NCBI GenBank assembly: GCA_016187925.1 | Contig: JACPIS010000027.1 | Coordinates: 1 to 63,720, forward strand | Direction of reading: 5' to 3' | From: Opitutia bacterium | GTDB taxonomy: Bacteria > Verrucomicrobiota > Verrucomicrobiia > Opitutales > Opitutaceae | DNA: 63,720 nucleotides | Part shown: piece by piece, positions 51,037 to 59,289 of the stretch | Layout: each line of letters opens with the position of its first letter | Numbering within the stretch: the stretch's first letter is position 1 | Translations under genes and position numbers: made by a program | The notes under the pieces: model-generated | Seen by the model: only the letters and a program-made list of their open reading frames with translations | Told to the model about the DNA's origin: nothing | Databases searched by the model: none

Positions 51037-51939
51037 TCAGGCAGCGGAAACACCGCTCGCCGGTCTTTCGCAGCAGGAGATGAATTCATTCGTGGCGAAC
51101 GAGGAGTCGCGGCTGGCGGGTGCCACCAGATAGGTTTTCAACTCGGCGAATTTCTTCGGGAGCGGAAATAACTTGAGCCGGCGCCGGCCCGCGGCGGTGC
51201 GGGCAAATGTGCGTGGCATGGCGGCGACGCCGGCGCCGACTTCGACGAATCCCAGGACGCCCTCGAGCGTGCCGAGTTCCCGCAGCCGGCAGCTGCGTTT
51301 CGATTTTTGCTTCAGATAGCCGAGCAGGCGGTCCGTGTAGGAGCAGCCCAGCCGCTGGACCAGAACCGACACCGGCGTGTCCGCGGATGCCAGCAGTTCG
51401 GCAGTGGAGCCGAGCGTGGCCGGTGCGACGATGGCGAGTTCGTCCCGGAACGCCACAATCTCGCGAAATCCCGTGATGCCCGGAGCCCGCGAGACGAACA
51501 CGGCGTCGAGTTCACCGGCCTGGAGTTGCTTAAGGAGAGAGGCGGAGCTGCCGGTCTCGACGGAGACCTCGACCTTCGGGTGTTGCCGCGCGTAACGGGC
51601 GACCACCGCGGGCAGGTGGCTGGCCGCCGTGGTCTCGATGCTGCCGAGGCGCAGCTTGCCCATGCTCGCCTGGGCGCCCCGGCCGAAGGTGAAACGCAGA
51701 TCGTCCATCACGGCATCCAGCCGGAGGGCCAGCGCGAGCGCCGCCTCGCCGGCGGGGGTGGGTTTGATGCTGCGCGCATGGCGCTGCAGGAGCGGCACCC
51801 CGGCGGCGCGCTCCAGCGTCTTGATGCGGGCGGTGACGTTGGACTGCACGGTGTGCAGGCGCTCCGCGGCCCGGGTGAAGCTGCCGGCGCGCACCACTTC
51901 CAGGAGAACGATGAGGTCGGGCAGAATCCAATGGTCCAT
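51037..51939 (-). CDS. LysR-family transcriptional regulator
   Basis: The 300-residue product has an N-terminal winged helix (about 1-65; PDLIVLLEVVRAGSFTRAAE, LHTVQSNVTARIKTLERAAG) and a periplasmic-binding-type effector domain (about 90-290; GKLRLGSIETTAASHLPAVV). These are typical of LysR regulators. It is transcribed away from the DUF4406-like gene at 52023, with 83 bp between their starts; LysR proteins commonly control the divergent neighbour. The CTATCC-ATCAAGAATAA region between them is AT-rich (51935-51985) and may contain the operator. The effector is unknown. Its stop lies just after the tRNA-Leu gene, convergent with it. Confidence 0.93.
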   Translation of the reverse strand: MDHWILPDLIVLLEVVRAGSFTRAAERLHTVQSNVTARIKTLERAAGVPLLQRHARSIKPTPAGEAALALALRLDAVMDDLRFTFGRGAQASMGKLRLGSIETTAASHLPAVVARYARQHPKVEVSVETGSSASLLKQLQAGELDAVFVSRAPGITGFREIVAFRDELAIVAPATLGSTAELLASADTPVSVLVQRLGCSYTDRLLGYLKQKSKRSCRLRELGTLEGVLGFVEVGAGVAAMPRTFARTAAGRRRLKLFPLPKKFAELKTYLVAPASRDSSFATNEFISCCERPASGVSAA

Positions 51940-52022
51940 CGGTTCATCGTTATTCTTGATGGATAGGATAGCAACGAATCGTTTCCCGTGAAGCGGCCGT
52001 TCTGCGATACTGCGCGCCTCCC

Positions 52023-52403
52023 ATGAAGCAAGCCACCGTCCAACCCCTGATGATCCTGATCGCCGGCCCGTATCGCTCCGGCACCAACGACGATCCCGCG
52101 CTGATGGCGCGGAATCTCCGCGCGCTCGAGGCCGTCGCGCTGCCGCTCTACCGGGCCGGCCACACCCCGATGATCGGCGAGTGGGTGGCGCTGCCGCTGC
52201 TGCGCGAGGCGGGCTCCGCGCGCATCGGCGATGCCCTGTGGGAGGAGATACTGTATCCGGTCGCCCACCGCCTGCTCATGAAATGCGACGCGGTGCTGCG
52301 GATCGAGGGCGCCTCGAAGGGCGCGGACAACGACGTGCGGCTGGCCCTCGAGCGCGGGCTCAAGGTGTATCACCGGCTCGCCGACGTGCCGGGCTGCGCC
52401 TGA
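52023..52403 (+). CDS. DUF4406 / nucleoside 2-deoxyribosyltransferase-like protein
   Basis: The 126-residue product starts MKQATVQPLMILIAGPYRSG. The LIAGPYRSG motif, the internal LWEEILYPVAHRLLMKCDAV and the ending SKGADNDVRLALERGLKVYH are those of the nucleoside deoxyribosyltransferase-like fold (DUF4406 and relatives). A conserved Asp in KCDAVLRI is typical, but the catalytic Glu could not be assigned safely. Possible roles are nucleotide salvage or nucleotide-derived signalling. It is divergent from the LysR gene, its likely regulator, and stands alone; accA converges on it. Confidence 0.75.
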   Translation: MKQATVQPLMILIAGPYRSGTNDDPALMARNLRALEAVALPLYRAGHTPMIGEWVALPLLREAGSARIGDALWEEILYPVAHRLLMKCDAVLRIEGASKGADNDVRLALERGLKVYHRLADVPGCA

Positions 52404-52445
52404 TCGGGCGCACCGTCACGAGCCCGGAACTCTCGGGCCGCCGCC

Positions 52446-53420
52446 TTACCTGGCCGCGGCCTCGCGGAACTGGCCGAGGGCGCGGTAGCGCTCGTAGCGG
52501 TCGTCCAGGAGTTTCTCGGGCGACTTGGCGAGGAGTTCGTCGAGGTGGCGCGTGAAAGCGTCCTTCAGTGCGGCGGCCGCGGCGGCGGGGTCGTTGTGCG
52601 CGCCGCCGAGCGGCTCGGGGATGACTTCGTCGACGACGCCGAGCTCCTTGAGGTTGGCGGCGTTGAGCTTGAGGGCCTCGGCGGCCTGCGGGGCGTTGGC
52701 GCGGTCCTTCCAGAGGATGGCGGCGCAGCCCTCGGGCGAGATGACGGAATAGTAGGCGTTTTCGAAGATGAGCACGCGGTCGGTGACGCCGATGCCGAGC
52801 GCGCCGCCGGAGCCGCCCTCGCCGACGATGATGGCGAGGGTGGGGACCTTGAGCAGGGTCATCTCGCGCAGATTGACCGCGATGGCCTCGGAAACGTGGC
52901 GGGCCTCGGACTCGACGCCGGGGAAGGCGCCGGGGGTGTCGATGAAGGTGAGGACGGGCAGGCCGAAACGCTCGGCGAGTTTCATCAGGCGGAGGGCCTT
53001 GCGGTAACCCTCGGGCTGGGGCATGCCGAAATTGCGGAGGATGTTCTCCTTGGTGTCGCGGCCCTTTTGCTGGGCGATGATCATCACCGGGCGGTCGCCG
53101 AAGAACGCCGTGCCGCCGATGAGGGCCTGGTCGTCCTTGAACTGGCGGTCGCCGTGCAGCTCCTGGAAGTCCGTGCAGAGGGCGGCGACGTAATCGAGGG
53201 CGTAGGGGCGCTTCGGATGGCGGGCGACCTGCACGCGCTGCCAGGGGGACAGGTTGGAGTAGATGTCCCGCTTAGTCTGCTCGAGCTTCTCCTCGATGGC
53301 CGCGAGTTCGGCGGACATGTCGATGTTGTTCTCGAGCGACTGCTGGTGCAGGGCTTCGAGCTGTTTCTCGAGTTCGCGCAGGGGCTTCTCGAGCTCGAGC
53401 AGGTAGGCGGGTCTCTCCAT
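52446..53420 (-). CDS. accA: Acetyl-CoA carboxylase carboxyltransferase subunit alpha
   Basis: The 324-residue product is the alpha subunit of the carboxyltransferase that makes malonyl-CoA for fatty acid synthesis, working with AccD in an A2D2 complex. It has the N-terminal helical segment ([20 protein letters not shown]), [40 protein letters not shown], the oxyanion-hole Gly-rich loops ([33 protein letters not shown]) and [16 protein letters not shown]. Length and order are normal. Start ATG 53420 fits the family; the upstream frame is unrelated. BirA, which biotinylates the carrier subunit, is encoded at 31722. Confidence 0.97.
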   Translation of the reverse strand: MERPAYLLELEKPLRELEKQLEALHQQSLENNIDMSAELAAIEEKLEQTKRDIYSNLSPWQRVQVARHPKRPYALDYVAALCTDFQELHGDRQFKDDQALIGGTAFFGDRPVMIIAQQKGRDTKENILRNFGMPQPEGYRKALRLMKLAERFGLPVLTFIDTPGAFPGVESEARHVSEAIAVNLREMTLLKVPTLAIIVGEGGSGGALGIGVTDRVLIFENAYYSVISPEGCAAILWKDRANAPQAAEALKLNAANLKELGVVDEVIPEPLGGAHNDPAAAAAALKDAFTRHLDELLAKSPEKLLDDRYERYRALGQFREAAAR

Positions 53421-53575
53421 AGGGCGGGGAGGGTAGGTGCCCGCGCGGGCGGCTGTCAACGGGGGTTGCGCGGGGTGGGTTGGGTTGGGGTCGCGGTGTG
53501 CGCTTGTCTTTAAATTTCCGTCAGGTTTGTAATATCGCGTTCGCAATTAACCTTTTAAACTGCGCGGCAAAATTT

Positions 53576-54169
53576 ATGACGACATTGGCTTTCATCGATC
53601 AGATCGGCGGGTGGTGGAACGAGCTCACCTTGGCCAAGCAGCTGTTTTACGGGATCGGCCTGCTGGCCGGTCTCATGACGCTGGTGCTGGCGGCGATGGC
53701 CGCCATCGGGATGGAGCATCATGATGCGGTGGATGCGATCGGCACCGACGACCTCGGACACGGCGGCAGCGGGATTTTCTCCATCAAGCCGCTCACGGGG
53801 TTCTTCCTCGGCTTTGGCTGGGCGGGCGGTCTCGCCATGGACTCCGGGTGGTCGCTGATCTCGGCCTTGGCAATTGCCTGCGTGGCGGGCGGCGCCCTGA
53901 TGGCGGTCGTCGTGCTGTTGTTCCGCGCCATCTACGCCATGAAGAGCGACGGCACCGTGCAGGTGCAGAAGGCGGTCGGTGCCGTCGGCACCGTCTATGT
54001 CACCGTGCCGCCGCACAAGGCGGCCGGCGGACAGGTGGTCGTGAATTTCAGCGGCCGGCAGGAAACCTTCGCCGCGCTCAGCGGCGCCGGGCAACCGATC
54101 GCCAGCGGCGAGAAGGTGCGCGTCGTCAGCCTGATCGACAACCGCACCGTGCTGGTCGAGGCGCTCTGA
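53576..54169 (+). CDS. NfeD/YuaF-like membrane protein, flotillin partner
   Basis: The 197-residue product has three helices (LFYGIGLLAGLMTLVLAAMA; PLTGFFLGFGWAGGLAM; LISALAIACVAGGALMAVVV). A C-terminal OB-fold follows, about 125-197 (GAVGTVYVTVPPHKAAGGQV, SGEKVRVVSLIDNRTVLVEA), the domain typical of NfeD-type proteins. It lies 52 bp upstream of the flotillin gene, matching the common NfeD/YuaF-flotillin pairing, so it probably helps assemble flotillin microdomains. Start ATG 53576; the preceding 60 bp are AT-rich (TTTAAATTTCC, TAATAT), suggesting the promoter. Confidence 0.85.
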   Translation: MTTLAFIDQIGGWWNELTLAKQLFYGIGLLAGLMTLVLAAMAAIGMEHHDAVDAIGTDDLGHGGSGIFSIKPLTGFFLGFGWAGGLAMDSGWSLISALAIACVAGGALMAVVVLLFRAIYAMKSDGTVQVQKAVGAVGTVYVTVPPHKAAGGQVVVNFSGRQETFAALSGAGQPIASGEKVRVVSLIDNRTVLVEAL

Positions 54170-54221
54170 GCACGCTCCGCCGCGGCATTTCCATCTTCGG
54201 GCCAACAACCATCCAACCCCC

Positions 54222-55703
54222 ATGATCCAGATCCTAGCCATCGGCTTCGTCGTCGTATTCCTCCTGATCATCGTCATCACGCTGATCTCCCGCTACCGCA
54301 TGTGCCCGCCCGACCGCATTTTGGTCGTGTATGGCAAGCTGGCCGATGGCCAGTCCTCCAAATGCTACCACGGTGGCAGCACCTTCGTGATCCCGTTCTT
54401 CCAGAGCTACGGCTACCTCGACCTGACGCCGATCAACATCGAGATCGAGCTCAAGGGCGCGCTTTCCAGCCAGAACATCCGCATCGATACGCCGGCGTCG
54501 TTCACCATCGGCATCTCGACCGACGCCGAGGTCATGCAGAACGCCGCCACGCGCCTGCTCGGCCGCACGCTCGACGAGATCCAGCAGCTCGCCTCCGAGA
54601 TCATCATGGGCCAGATGCGCGTCGTGTTCGCCTCGATGACCATCGAGGAGATCAACAACGACCGCGAGAAGCTCATCGCCTCCATCACCAAGGGCGTCGA
54701 GGTCGAGCTCCACAAGGTCGGCCTGCGCATGATCAACGGTAATATCCGCGACATCAAGGACCACTCCGGCTACATCGACGCGCTCGGCAAGGAGGCCGCC
54801 GCCAAGGCGATCAACGACGCGCAGATCCGTGTCGCCCAGGAGAACCAGCGCGGCGCCGTCGGCAAGGCCGAGGCCGAGCGCGAGCAGGCCATCCGCGTGG
54901 CCAACGCCGAGGCCGAGGCGCGCAAGGGTCAGAACACCGCGCAGGTGGTCATCGCCAAGTCCAACGCCGACCTCGCCATGGAGCAGGCCGAGGCCAAGCG
55001 CCGCACCGAAGCCGCCCAGAAGGTGGCCGAGGCCCGCGCGCTCCAGGAATCCTACAAGGCCCAGCAGGAGGCCGAACTTGCCCGCGCGGCCCGCGAAAAA
55101 GCGCAGCAGCAGGCCGACCAGATCGTGAAGGCCGAGATCGACAAGGAGCGCATCCGCATCGATGCCGAGGCCAAGGCCGCGCAGACCAAGATTCTCCAGG
55201 AGGGTCAGGCGGCCGCCTACGTCATTCAAAAGGATGCCGAGGCCGAGGGCATCCGCCGCGTCGCCGAGGGCGAGGCGACGGGCATTCGCGTCAAGCTCGG
55301 CGCCGAGGCGAGCGGTATCCAGGCCAAGCTCACCGCCGAGGCCGAGGGCACGCGCGCACTGCTCGACGCGAAGGCGCAAGGCTTCGAGAAGCTGCTCAAG
55401 GTCGCCGACGACACCTCCGGCGCCACTCAGCTGCTCATCGCCGAAAACATCGTGCGCATCGCCGAGGTCCAGGCCGGGGCGATCAAGGGCATGCAGTTCG
55501 AGAAGGTCGTCGTCATGGGCGGCAACGGGGCGGGTGGCGCCGGCCCCGGCCAGTTTGTGCAGGACCTCTACAAGGGTGTGCTCCCGCTGAATGAGATCGC
55601 CAAGAGCGTGGGCCTGAGCCTGCCGGCGTTTCTCGGCCAGTCGCAGGCGGAAGGTGCGACCAAGACCCAGGCGGCGAAGGGTGAGGCGTCGAAGAAGGAC
55701 TGA
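54222..55703 (+). CDS. Flotillin-family membrane scaffold protein
   Basis: The 493-residue product begins with one membrane hairpin or helix (ILAIGFVVVFLLIIVITLIS). An SPFH/band 7 domain follows (about 30-215; MCPPDRILVVYGKL, INIEIELKGALSSQNIRIDT). A long Ala/Glu/Lys-rich coiled coil (about 200-420, with many AEAE-type repeats) and a C-terminal tail after GGNGAGGAGPGQ complete it, as in FloT/YuaG. Flotillins organise membrane microdomains and oligomerise through the coiled coil. The gene follows the NfeD-like gene in an operon that ends with the terminator at 55729. Confidence 0.94.
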   Translation: MIQILAIGFVVVFLLIIVITLISRYRMCPPDRILVVYGKLADGQSSKCYHGGSTFVIPFFQSYGYLDLTPINIEIELKGALSSQNIRIDTPASFTIGISTDAEVMQNAATRLLGRTLDEIQQLASEIIMGQMRVVFASMTIEEINNDREKLIASITKGVEVELHKVGLRMINGNIRDIKDHSGYIDALGKEAAAKAINDAQIRVAQENQRGAVGKAEAEREQAIRVANAEAEARKGQNTAQVVIAKSNADLAMEQAEAKRRTEAAQKVAEARALQESYKAQQEAELARAAREKAQQQADQIVKAEIDKERIRIDAEAKAAQTKILQEGQAAAYVIQKDAEAEGIRRVAEGEATGIRVKLGAEASGIQAKLTAEAEGTRALLDAKAQGFEKLLKVADDTSGATQLLIAENIVRIAEVQAGAIKGMQFEKVVVMGGNGAGGAGPGQFVQDLYKGVLPLNEIAKSVGLSLPAFLGQSQAEGATKTQAAKGEASKKD

Positions 55704-55728
55704 CGCCTCGGCCAAGTTTGCTTTTCAG

Positions 55729-55755
55729 GCCCCGGCCCCGTGCCGGGGCTTTTTT
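55729..55755 (+). terminator. Intrinsic terminator after the flotillin gene
   Basis: The stem GCCCCGGC/GCCGGGGC (55729-55736 and 55742-55749) with a 5-nt loop is followed by six T residues. It lies 26 bp past the stop codon at 55703. Confidence 0.92.
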
Positions 55756-55762
55756 GTTTGTC

Positions 55763-55831
55763 GTGTGGGAGGGGCTTTATGCCCCGACTGTTCGACATGC
55801 AAAGAAGTCGGGGCATAAAGCCCCTCCCACA
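55763..55831. repeat. Distant REP pair of the RAYT family
   Basis: One copy (55763-55788; GTGTGGGAGGGG, then CTTTATGCCCCGAC) and an inverse copy (55807-55831; GTCGGGGCATAAAG, then CCCCTCCCACA) with an 18-nt spacer. They are the same repeat as the pairs around the RAYT at 14101-14209 and 14742-14806, but in the opposite mutual orientation. They lie between the flotillin terminator and the convergent TPR gene. Confidence 0.92.
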
Positions 55832-55843
55832 TCCGCACTCAAT

Positions 55844-56203
55844 TTATAGCCCGCCCTTCGTGGCGTCGGGGTCCTTGAGCTGCTCCTTCCAGCTCTGGAT
55901 TTTGGCCTGGGCGCCGAAGTGCTCGGCCTTGGCTTTGTCGCCCTTCTCCATCCAGACGCGGGAAAGGGTGGTGTTGATGAACAGGTCGTCGGGCTTGAGC
56001 GCGTGGGCCTGCTCGGCGGCGGCGAGGGCGGCGTCGAAGCGGCGGAGGTTGAAATTGATCTCGGCGAGCGCGTGCCAGGCGGGGAGGGCGTCAGGCGCTG
56101 CCGCGGTGGCGCGGGCGAGCTTGGCGAGTGCAGCGTCGTTGTCGCCCATCGTGTAGTCGAACGTGGCTTCCTCGATCAGGTGCTGGACTTCGTCGGCGGT
56201 CAC
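55844..56203 (-). CDS. TPR-repeat protein
   Basis: From GTG 56203 (VTADEVQHLIEEATFDYTMG) the product has 119 residues and consists of about three tetratricopeptide-like repeats: DNDAALAKLARATAAAPDAL, LRRFDAALAAAEQAHALKPD and KGDKAKAEHFGAQAK. It lacks a signal peptide. TPR proteins bind other proteins; no partner is evident. An upstream extension is possible in the same frame, but it runs through the terminator of the YceI gene, so the GTG start is preferred. Confidence 0.75.
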   Translation of the reverse strand: MTADEVQHLIEEATFDYTMGDNDAALAKLARATAAAPDALPAWHALAEINFNLRRFDAALAAAEQAHALKPDDLFINTTLSRVWMEKGDKAKAEHFGAQAKIQSWKEQLKDPDATKGGL

Positions 56204-56229
56204 GCGGCCAACGTAGCAGCCGCCGGGCA

Positions 56230-56259
56230 AAAAGAAAGGACGGCCTCGCGGCCGTCCTG
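56230..56259 (-). terminator. Intrinsic terminator after the YceI gene
   Basis: The 9-bp stem AGGACGGCC/GGCCGTCCT (56238-56246 and 56251-56259) with a TCGC loop is followed on the minus strand by TTCTTTTT. It lies 25 bp after the stop of the YceI gene at 56284, which reads in this direction. Confidence 0.9.
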
Positions 56260-56283
56260 AAAATACGGAGAAAATGGCGCGGC

Positions 56284-56850
56284 TTACTTCTTGTAGCCGG
56301 CTTCGATCGAGATGTTGAGCGTCACTTCCTCGCCGAGGATCTTCGGGCCGTAGGAAACGCCGAAGTCGGTGCGCTTGATCTTGGCGGCCGCCTCCCAGCC
56401 GGAGACGGTGGAGCCGCCCATGCCGGGACCGGTGCCGAGCAGGGTGACTTGGAGGACGGTTTCCTTGGTCACGCCCTTGATGGTGAGGTCGCCGGTGACG
56501 TCGAAGGTGCCTTCGCCGGTCTTGACCCACGACTTGCTCTTGAACGTGGCGGTGGCGAACTTGGCCTCGTCGAAAAAGTCGGGCGACTTGAGGTGCTTGT
56601 CGCGGTCGGGATTGGCCGTGTTGAGGGAGCCGATGTCGACCGTGGCCTCGACGCTGCTCTTCTCGGGCTCGGCGGCATCATAGACGATGGCGCCCGTGAC
56701 CTTGGTGAAGTTGCTGGAGTACTTCGAGAAGAGGTGGCGGAGCGAGAAGCCGATGGAGGAGTGGACGGGGTCAATTTTGAAGGTCTCGGTTTCGGCGCGG
56801 AGCGAAACAGCGAGAACGAGGGCAGTCAGGACGGTGAAGAGACGTTTCAT
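56284..56850 (-). CDS. YceI-family periplasmic protein
   Basis: The 188-residue product has a signal peptide (KRLFTVLTALVLAVSLRA-E) and a lipocalin-like YceI barrel: FKIDPVHSSIGFSLRHLFSK, YDAAEPEKSSVEATVDIGSL, HLKSPDFFDEAKFATATFKS, VTGDLTIKGVTKETVLQVTL. YceI proteins bind long polyisoprenoid or amphiphilic molecules in the periplasm; their precise role differs between species. Length is normal. Monocistronic with its own terminator; the preceding 85 bp are AT-rich and likely hold the promoter. Confidence 0.95.
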   Translation of the reverse strand: MKRLFTVLTALVLAVSLRAETETFKIDPVHSSIGFSLRHLFSKYSSNFTKVTGAIVYDAAEPEKSSVEATVDIGSLNTANPDRDKHLKSPDFFDEAKFATATFKSKSWVKTGEGTFDVTGDLTIKGVTKETVLQVTLLGTGPGMGGSTVSGWEAAAKIKRTDFGVSYGPKILGEEVTLNISIEAGYKK

Positions 56851-56934
56851 AAGGTTATATGGGAGTGCGGAACAAGACGGTTAGCCAGATTTGTTGTGCC
56901 CGCAATTAAAATTACAGAGCGAAGCGGAAGGATA

Positions 56935-58119
56935 TCAAAGGATCAGCATGACGTCGCCGTAGCTGAAGAAGCGGTATTCGCGGGCGACAGCCTCGGCGTA
57001 GATTTCCTTCAGCCACGCGATGCCGTCGGTCGAGCCGGGGGCGAGGAACGCCGCCACGAGGCAGAGCAGGGTGGAACGCGGCTGGTGGAAATTCGTGATG
57101 AGCGCATCCACCCCGCGGAACGTGCGCGGCGGGTAGATGAAGATGCCGGCTTCGCCGATGAAGGGCTGATCGGGGTGGAGCGCGTTGACCCCAACGCGCT
57201 CAGAGCGCTCTGAGGTCCCGACTTCGCCAAGGCTACGACGGGCAGGCAGGTCGCTCCACCCGTTGGTATCGGGCTGGCGCGACCAAAAATCCTCGATGGT
57301 GCGCACCGAGGTCGTGCCGACAGCGATGCGACGCCCGGTTCGCGGCGCGAACAAGGCGCGCTGCGTGGCGGCGGGCAGCTCATAGACTTCGCGGTGGATC
57401 GGGTGATCCTCGATGTTCTCCGTCGCGATGGGACGGAAAGTGCCGAGCCCGACATGCAGCGTCAGATCGGCAAAAGTTACACCTTGCATCGCGAGCTGCG
57501 TGAGCAACTCCGGCGTGAAATGCAGCCCGGCGGTCGGTGCGGCGGCGGCGACTTGGTGGCCGCGATCGGCGTAGACCGTCTGATAACGCTCGCGGTCGAG
57601 CGCGTGGTCGGCGTCGGAGTCGTGTCCGGTGATGTAGGGCGGCAGCGGCATCTCACCGATGCGGTTGGCCACGGCGAGCATGTCGCCACCGCCGGTCTCG
57701 AACACCACGCGCGCCGTGCCGTCGTCGGTTTTCTCCCGGACTGTCGCCGTGAAAATCCCTTCCAACCCGAACGTCGCGCCGACTGGCAGCTTCTTGCCCG
57801 GGCGCAGCAGGCACCACCACTCCTCCGCCGCGGTGGCGTTGGCCGGACCGCCGCTGTTCACCGCCGGGCGGAGCAGCAGGCATTCGACGTGGCCGCCGGT
57901 CGGGCGCCGGGCATGCAGGCGGGCGGGGATGACGGCGGCGTTGTTGCGAAATAGCGTGTCGCCCGCCCGCAGGTAGCCGGGCAGGTCGTGGAAATGGCGG
58001 TGCTCGATGCGGTGCTCCGCCCGGTGCACGACGAGCAGGCGCGACTGGTCGCGCCGGTCGGCGGGCTTTTGCGCGATGAGGCGCTCGGGCAGGGGATAAT
58101 CGAACAGGTCGGTTTTCAC
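56935..58119 (-). CDS. queA: tRNA preQ1(34) S-adenosylmethionine ribosyltransferase-isomerase (QueA)
   Basis: The 394-residue product transfers and rearranges the ribosyl part of S-adenosylmethionine onto preQ1 in tRNA, the penultimate step of queuosine synthesis. Motifs include TDLFDYPLPERLIAQKPAD, SRLLVVHR, TLFRNNAAVIPARLHARR, LPPYI, YQTVYA, PTAGLHFTPELL, LHVGLGTFRPI, GTTSVRTIED and DALITNFHQPRSTLL. Start is GTG 58119, immediately before TDLFDYPLP. Between GTTSVRTIEDFW and FIGEAGIFIYPP there are about 45 residues instead of about 15-20; the excess equals an 87-bp palindromic insert (see repeat at 57174). Whether the enzyme is still active is uncertain, but all other motifs are kept. Confidence 0.95.
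   Translation of the reverse strand: MKTDLFDYPLPERLIAQKPADRRDQSRLLVVHRAEHRIEHRHFHDLPGYLRAGDTLFRNNAAVIPARLHARRPTGGHVECLLLRPAVNSGGPANATAAEEWWCLLRPGKKLPVGATFGLEGIFTATVREKTDDGTARVVFETGGGDMLAVANRIGEMPLPPYITGHDSDADHALDRERYQTVYADRGHQVAAAAPTAGLHFTPELLTQLAMQGVTFADLTLHVGLGTFRPIATENIEDHPIHREVYELPAATQRALFAPRTGRRIAVGTTSVRTIEDFWSRQPDTNGWSDLPARRSLGEVGTSERSERVGVNALHPDQPFIGEAGIFIYPPRTFRGVDALITNFHQPRSTLLCLVAAFLAPGSTDGIAWLKEIYAEAVAREYRFFSYGDVMLIL
57174..57260. repeat. 87-bp palindromic element inserted in frame in queA
   Basis: The element is bounded by GGTGGAGCG (57174-57182) and its exact inverse CGCTCCACC (57252-57260). Inside are the hairpin GCGTTG/CAACGC and the palindrome CAGAGCGCTCTG, then ACTTCGCCAAGGCTACGACG. 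Its 87 bp equal 29 codons, so the queA frame is kept; it adds a basic peptide (LPARRSLGEVGTSERSER). The layout is like the Rickettsia palindromic elements known to insert in protein genes. Confidence 0.75.
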
Positions 58120-58185
58120 GGACAGAAATGAACGGACCAATTTTCTCGGCTGGAGTCGGCAAAAATCCGCTGACAACGTGCTCCG

Positions 58186-59124
58186 ATGCCCGAAGCCACG
58201 CCGAAATGGAAAATCGCCCTGTTCTGGGGTCTGGCTGCCGCCTGCGCGTTGCCGTGGATCACGCCGCCGCTCGCGCTGTTTGCCGGATTGGTCTTTGCGT
58301 TCGTCATCGGGCGCGCCGATCCGGGGCGCGCGGCGAAGGTGCAGAAATTTCTCCTGCAGGCTTCGGTGGTCGGGCTCGGCTTCGGCATCCAGTTCGGTGC
58401 CGTGGTTCAGGCCGGCTCGACCGGACTCGCGATAACGGCGGCTTCGCTCGTTGCCACGATGGGGCTGGGTCTGCTGCTGGCGCACTGGCTCCAGGTCGGC
58501 CAAACCACCGGCCGGCTGATCTCGACGGGCACGGCGATCTGCGGGGGCAGCGCCATCGCGGCGATGGGGCCCGTGCTCGGTGCGGCGGCGGGCGAGATGT
58601 CCGTGGCTCTCGGCTGCGTATTCGTGCTGAACGCCGTGGCGTTGTTCGTTTTTCCAGCCATCGGCCACGCGCTGCACCTGGCGCCGGTGCAGTTCGGTTA
58701 CTGGGCGGCCATCGCCATCCACGACACGAGTTCGGTGGTGGGGGCCGCGGCCCGTTACTCGCCCGAGGCGCTGGCTGTCGCGGTGCCGGTGAAGCTGGCG
58801 CGCGCCCTGTGGATCCTGCCCATGGTGGCGGTCGCCGCCATGCTGGTGCGCAAGCCGGGCGGCAAGACCGTGGTGCCGTGGTTCATTTTCCTGTTCGTGG
58901 CGGCCTCGGCGCTGGCGTCGTTCGTGCCGGTGGGCGCGCCGGCCTATCCGTGGCTGGTGCAGGCGGCCAAGGCCGGTCTGGCGGTGACGCTGTTCCTGAT
59001 CGGCGCCGGGCTCTCGCGCGAAAGCCTCAAGTCGGTGGGTTGGCGCCCCTTCGCCCAGGGCGTGGCCCTGTGGGTGGTCGTAAGTCTCGTGTCGCTGTGG
59101 GCCGTGCGGCAATGGGTGCGTTGA
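58186..59124 (+). CDS. YeiH/UPF0324-family putative sulfate exporter
   Basis: The 312-residue product has about ten hydrophobic helices in two inverted halves. The family signature is clear: VVGLGFGIQFGAVVQAG, LISTGTAICGGSAIAAMGPV (the conserved G-T-x-I-C-G-G motif) and AIHDTSSVVGAAARY. Members are annotated as putative sulfate or sulfite exporters, with little direct evidence. It is transcribed divergently from queA, 66 bp away, and is followed by the tRNA-Thr gene. Start ATG 58186. Confidence 0.92.
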   Translation: MPEATPKWKIALFWGLAAACALPWITPPLALFAGLVFAFVIGRADPGRAAKVQKFLLQASVVGLGFGIQFGAVVQAGSTGLAITAASLVATMGLGLLLAHWLQVGQTTGRLISTGTAICGGSAIAAMGPVLGAAAGEMSVALGCVFVLNAVALFVFPAIGHALHLAPVQFGYWAAIAIHDTSSVVGAAARYSPEALAVAVPVKLARALWILPMVAVAAMLVRKPGGKTVVPWFIFLFVAASALASFVPVGAPAYPWLVQAAKAGLAVTLFLIGAGLSRESLKSVGWRPFAQGVALWVVVSLVSLWAVRQWVR

Positions 59125-59180
59125 GGTGACAAAAACGTGCTTGCCTCGCACCCGCCGACTCCGCGATATCCGTCCCTCGC

Positions 59181-59256
59181 GCCAACATAGCTCAGCTGGT
59201 AGAGCAGCGCTTTCGTAAAGCGCGGGTCGCTGGTTCGAATCCAGTTGTTGGCTCCA
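59181..59256 (+). tRNA. tRNA-Thr (CGT)
   Basis: Acceptor stem GCCAACA/TGTTGGC, D-arm AGCTCAGCTGGTAGAGC, anticodon loop TTCGTAA (anticodon CGT, reading ACG) on a GCGCT/AGCGC stem, short variable loop, T-arm CTGGTTCGAATCCAG, and an encoded CCA (59254-59256). The coordinates include CCA (76 nt). Confidence 0.97.
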
Positions 59257-59289
59257 GTTTCCCAATCAAGCCGTCCCGCGAGGGGCGGC

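Noticed and set aside
52023-52403. Toxin-antitoxin pair formed by the LysR and DUF4406-like genes.
   Set aside because: The regulator is a full-length LysR with an effector domain and the genes are divergent, unlike typical toxin-antitoxin operons.
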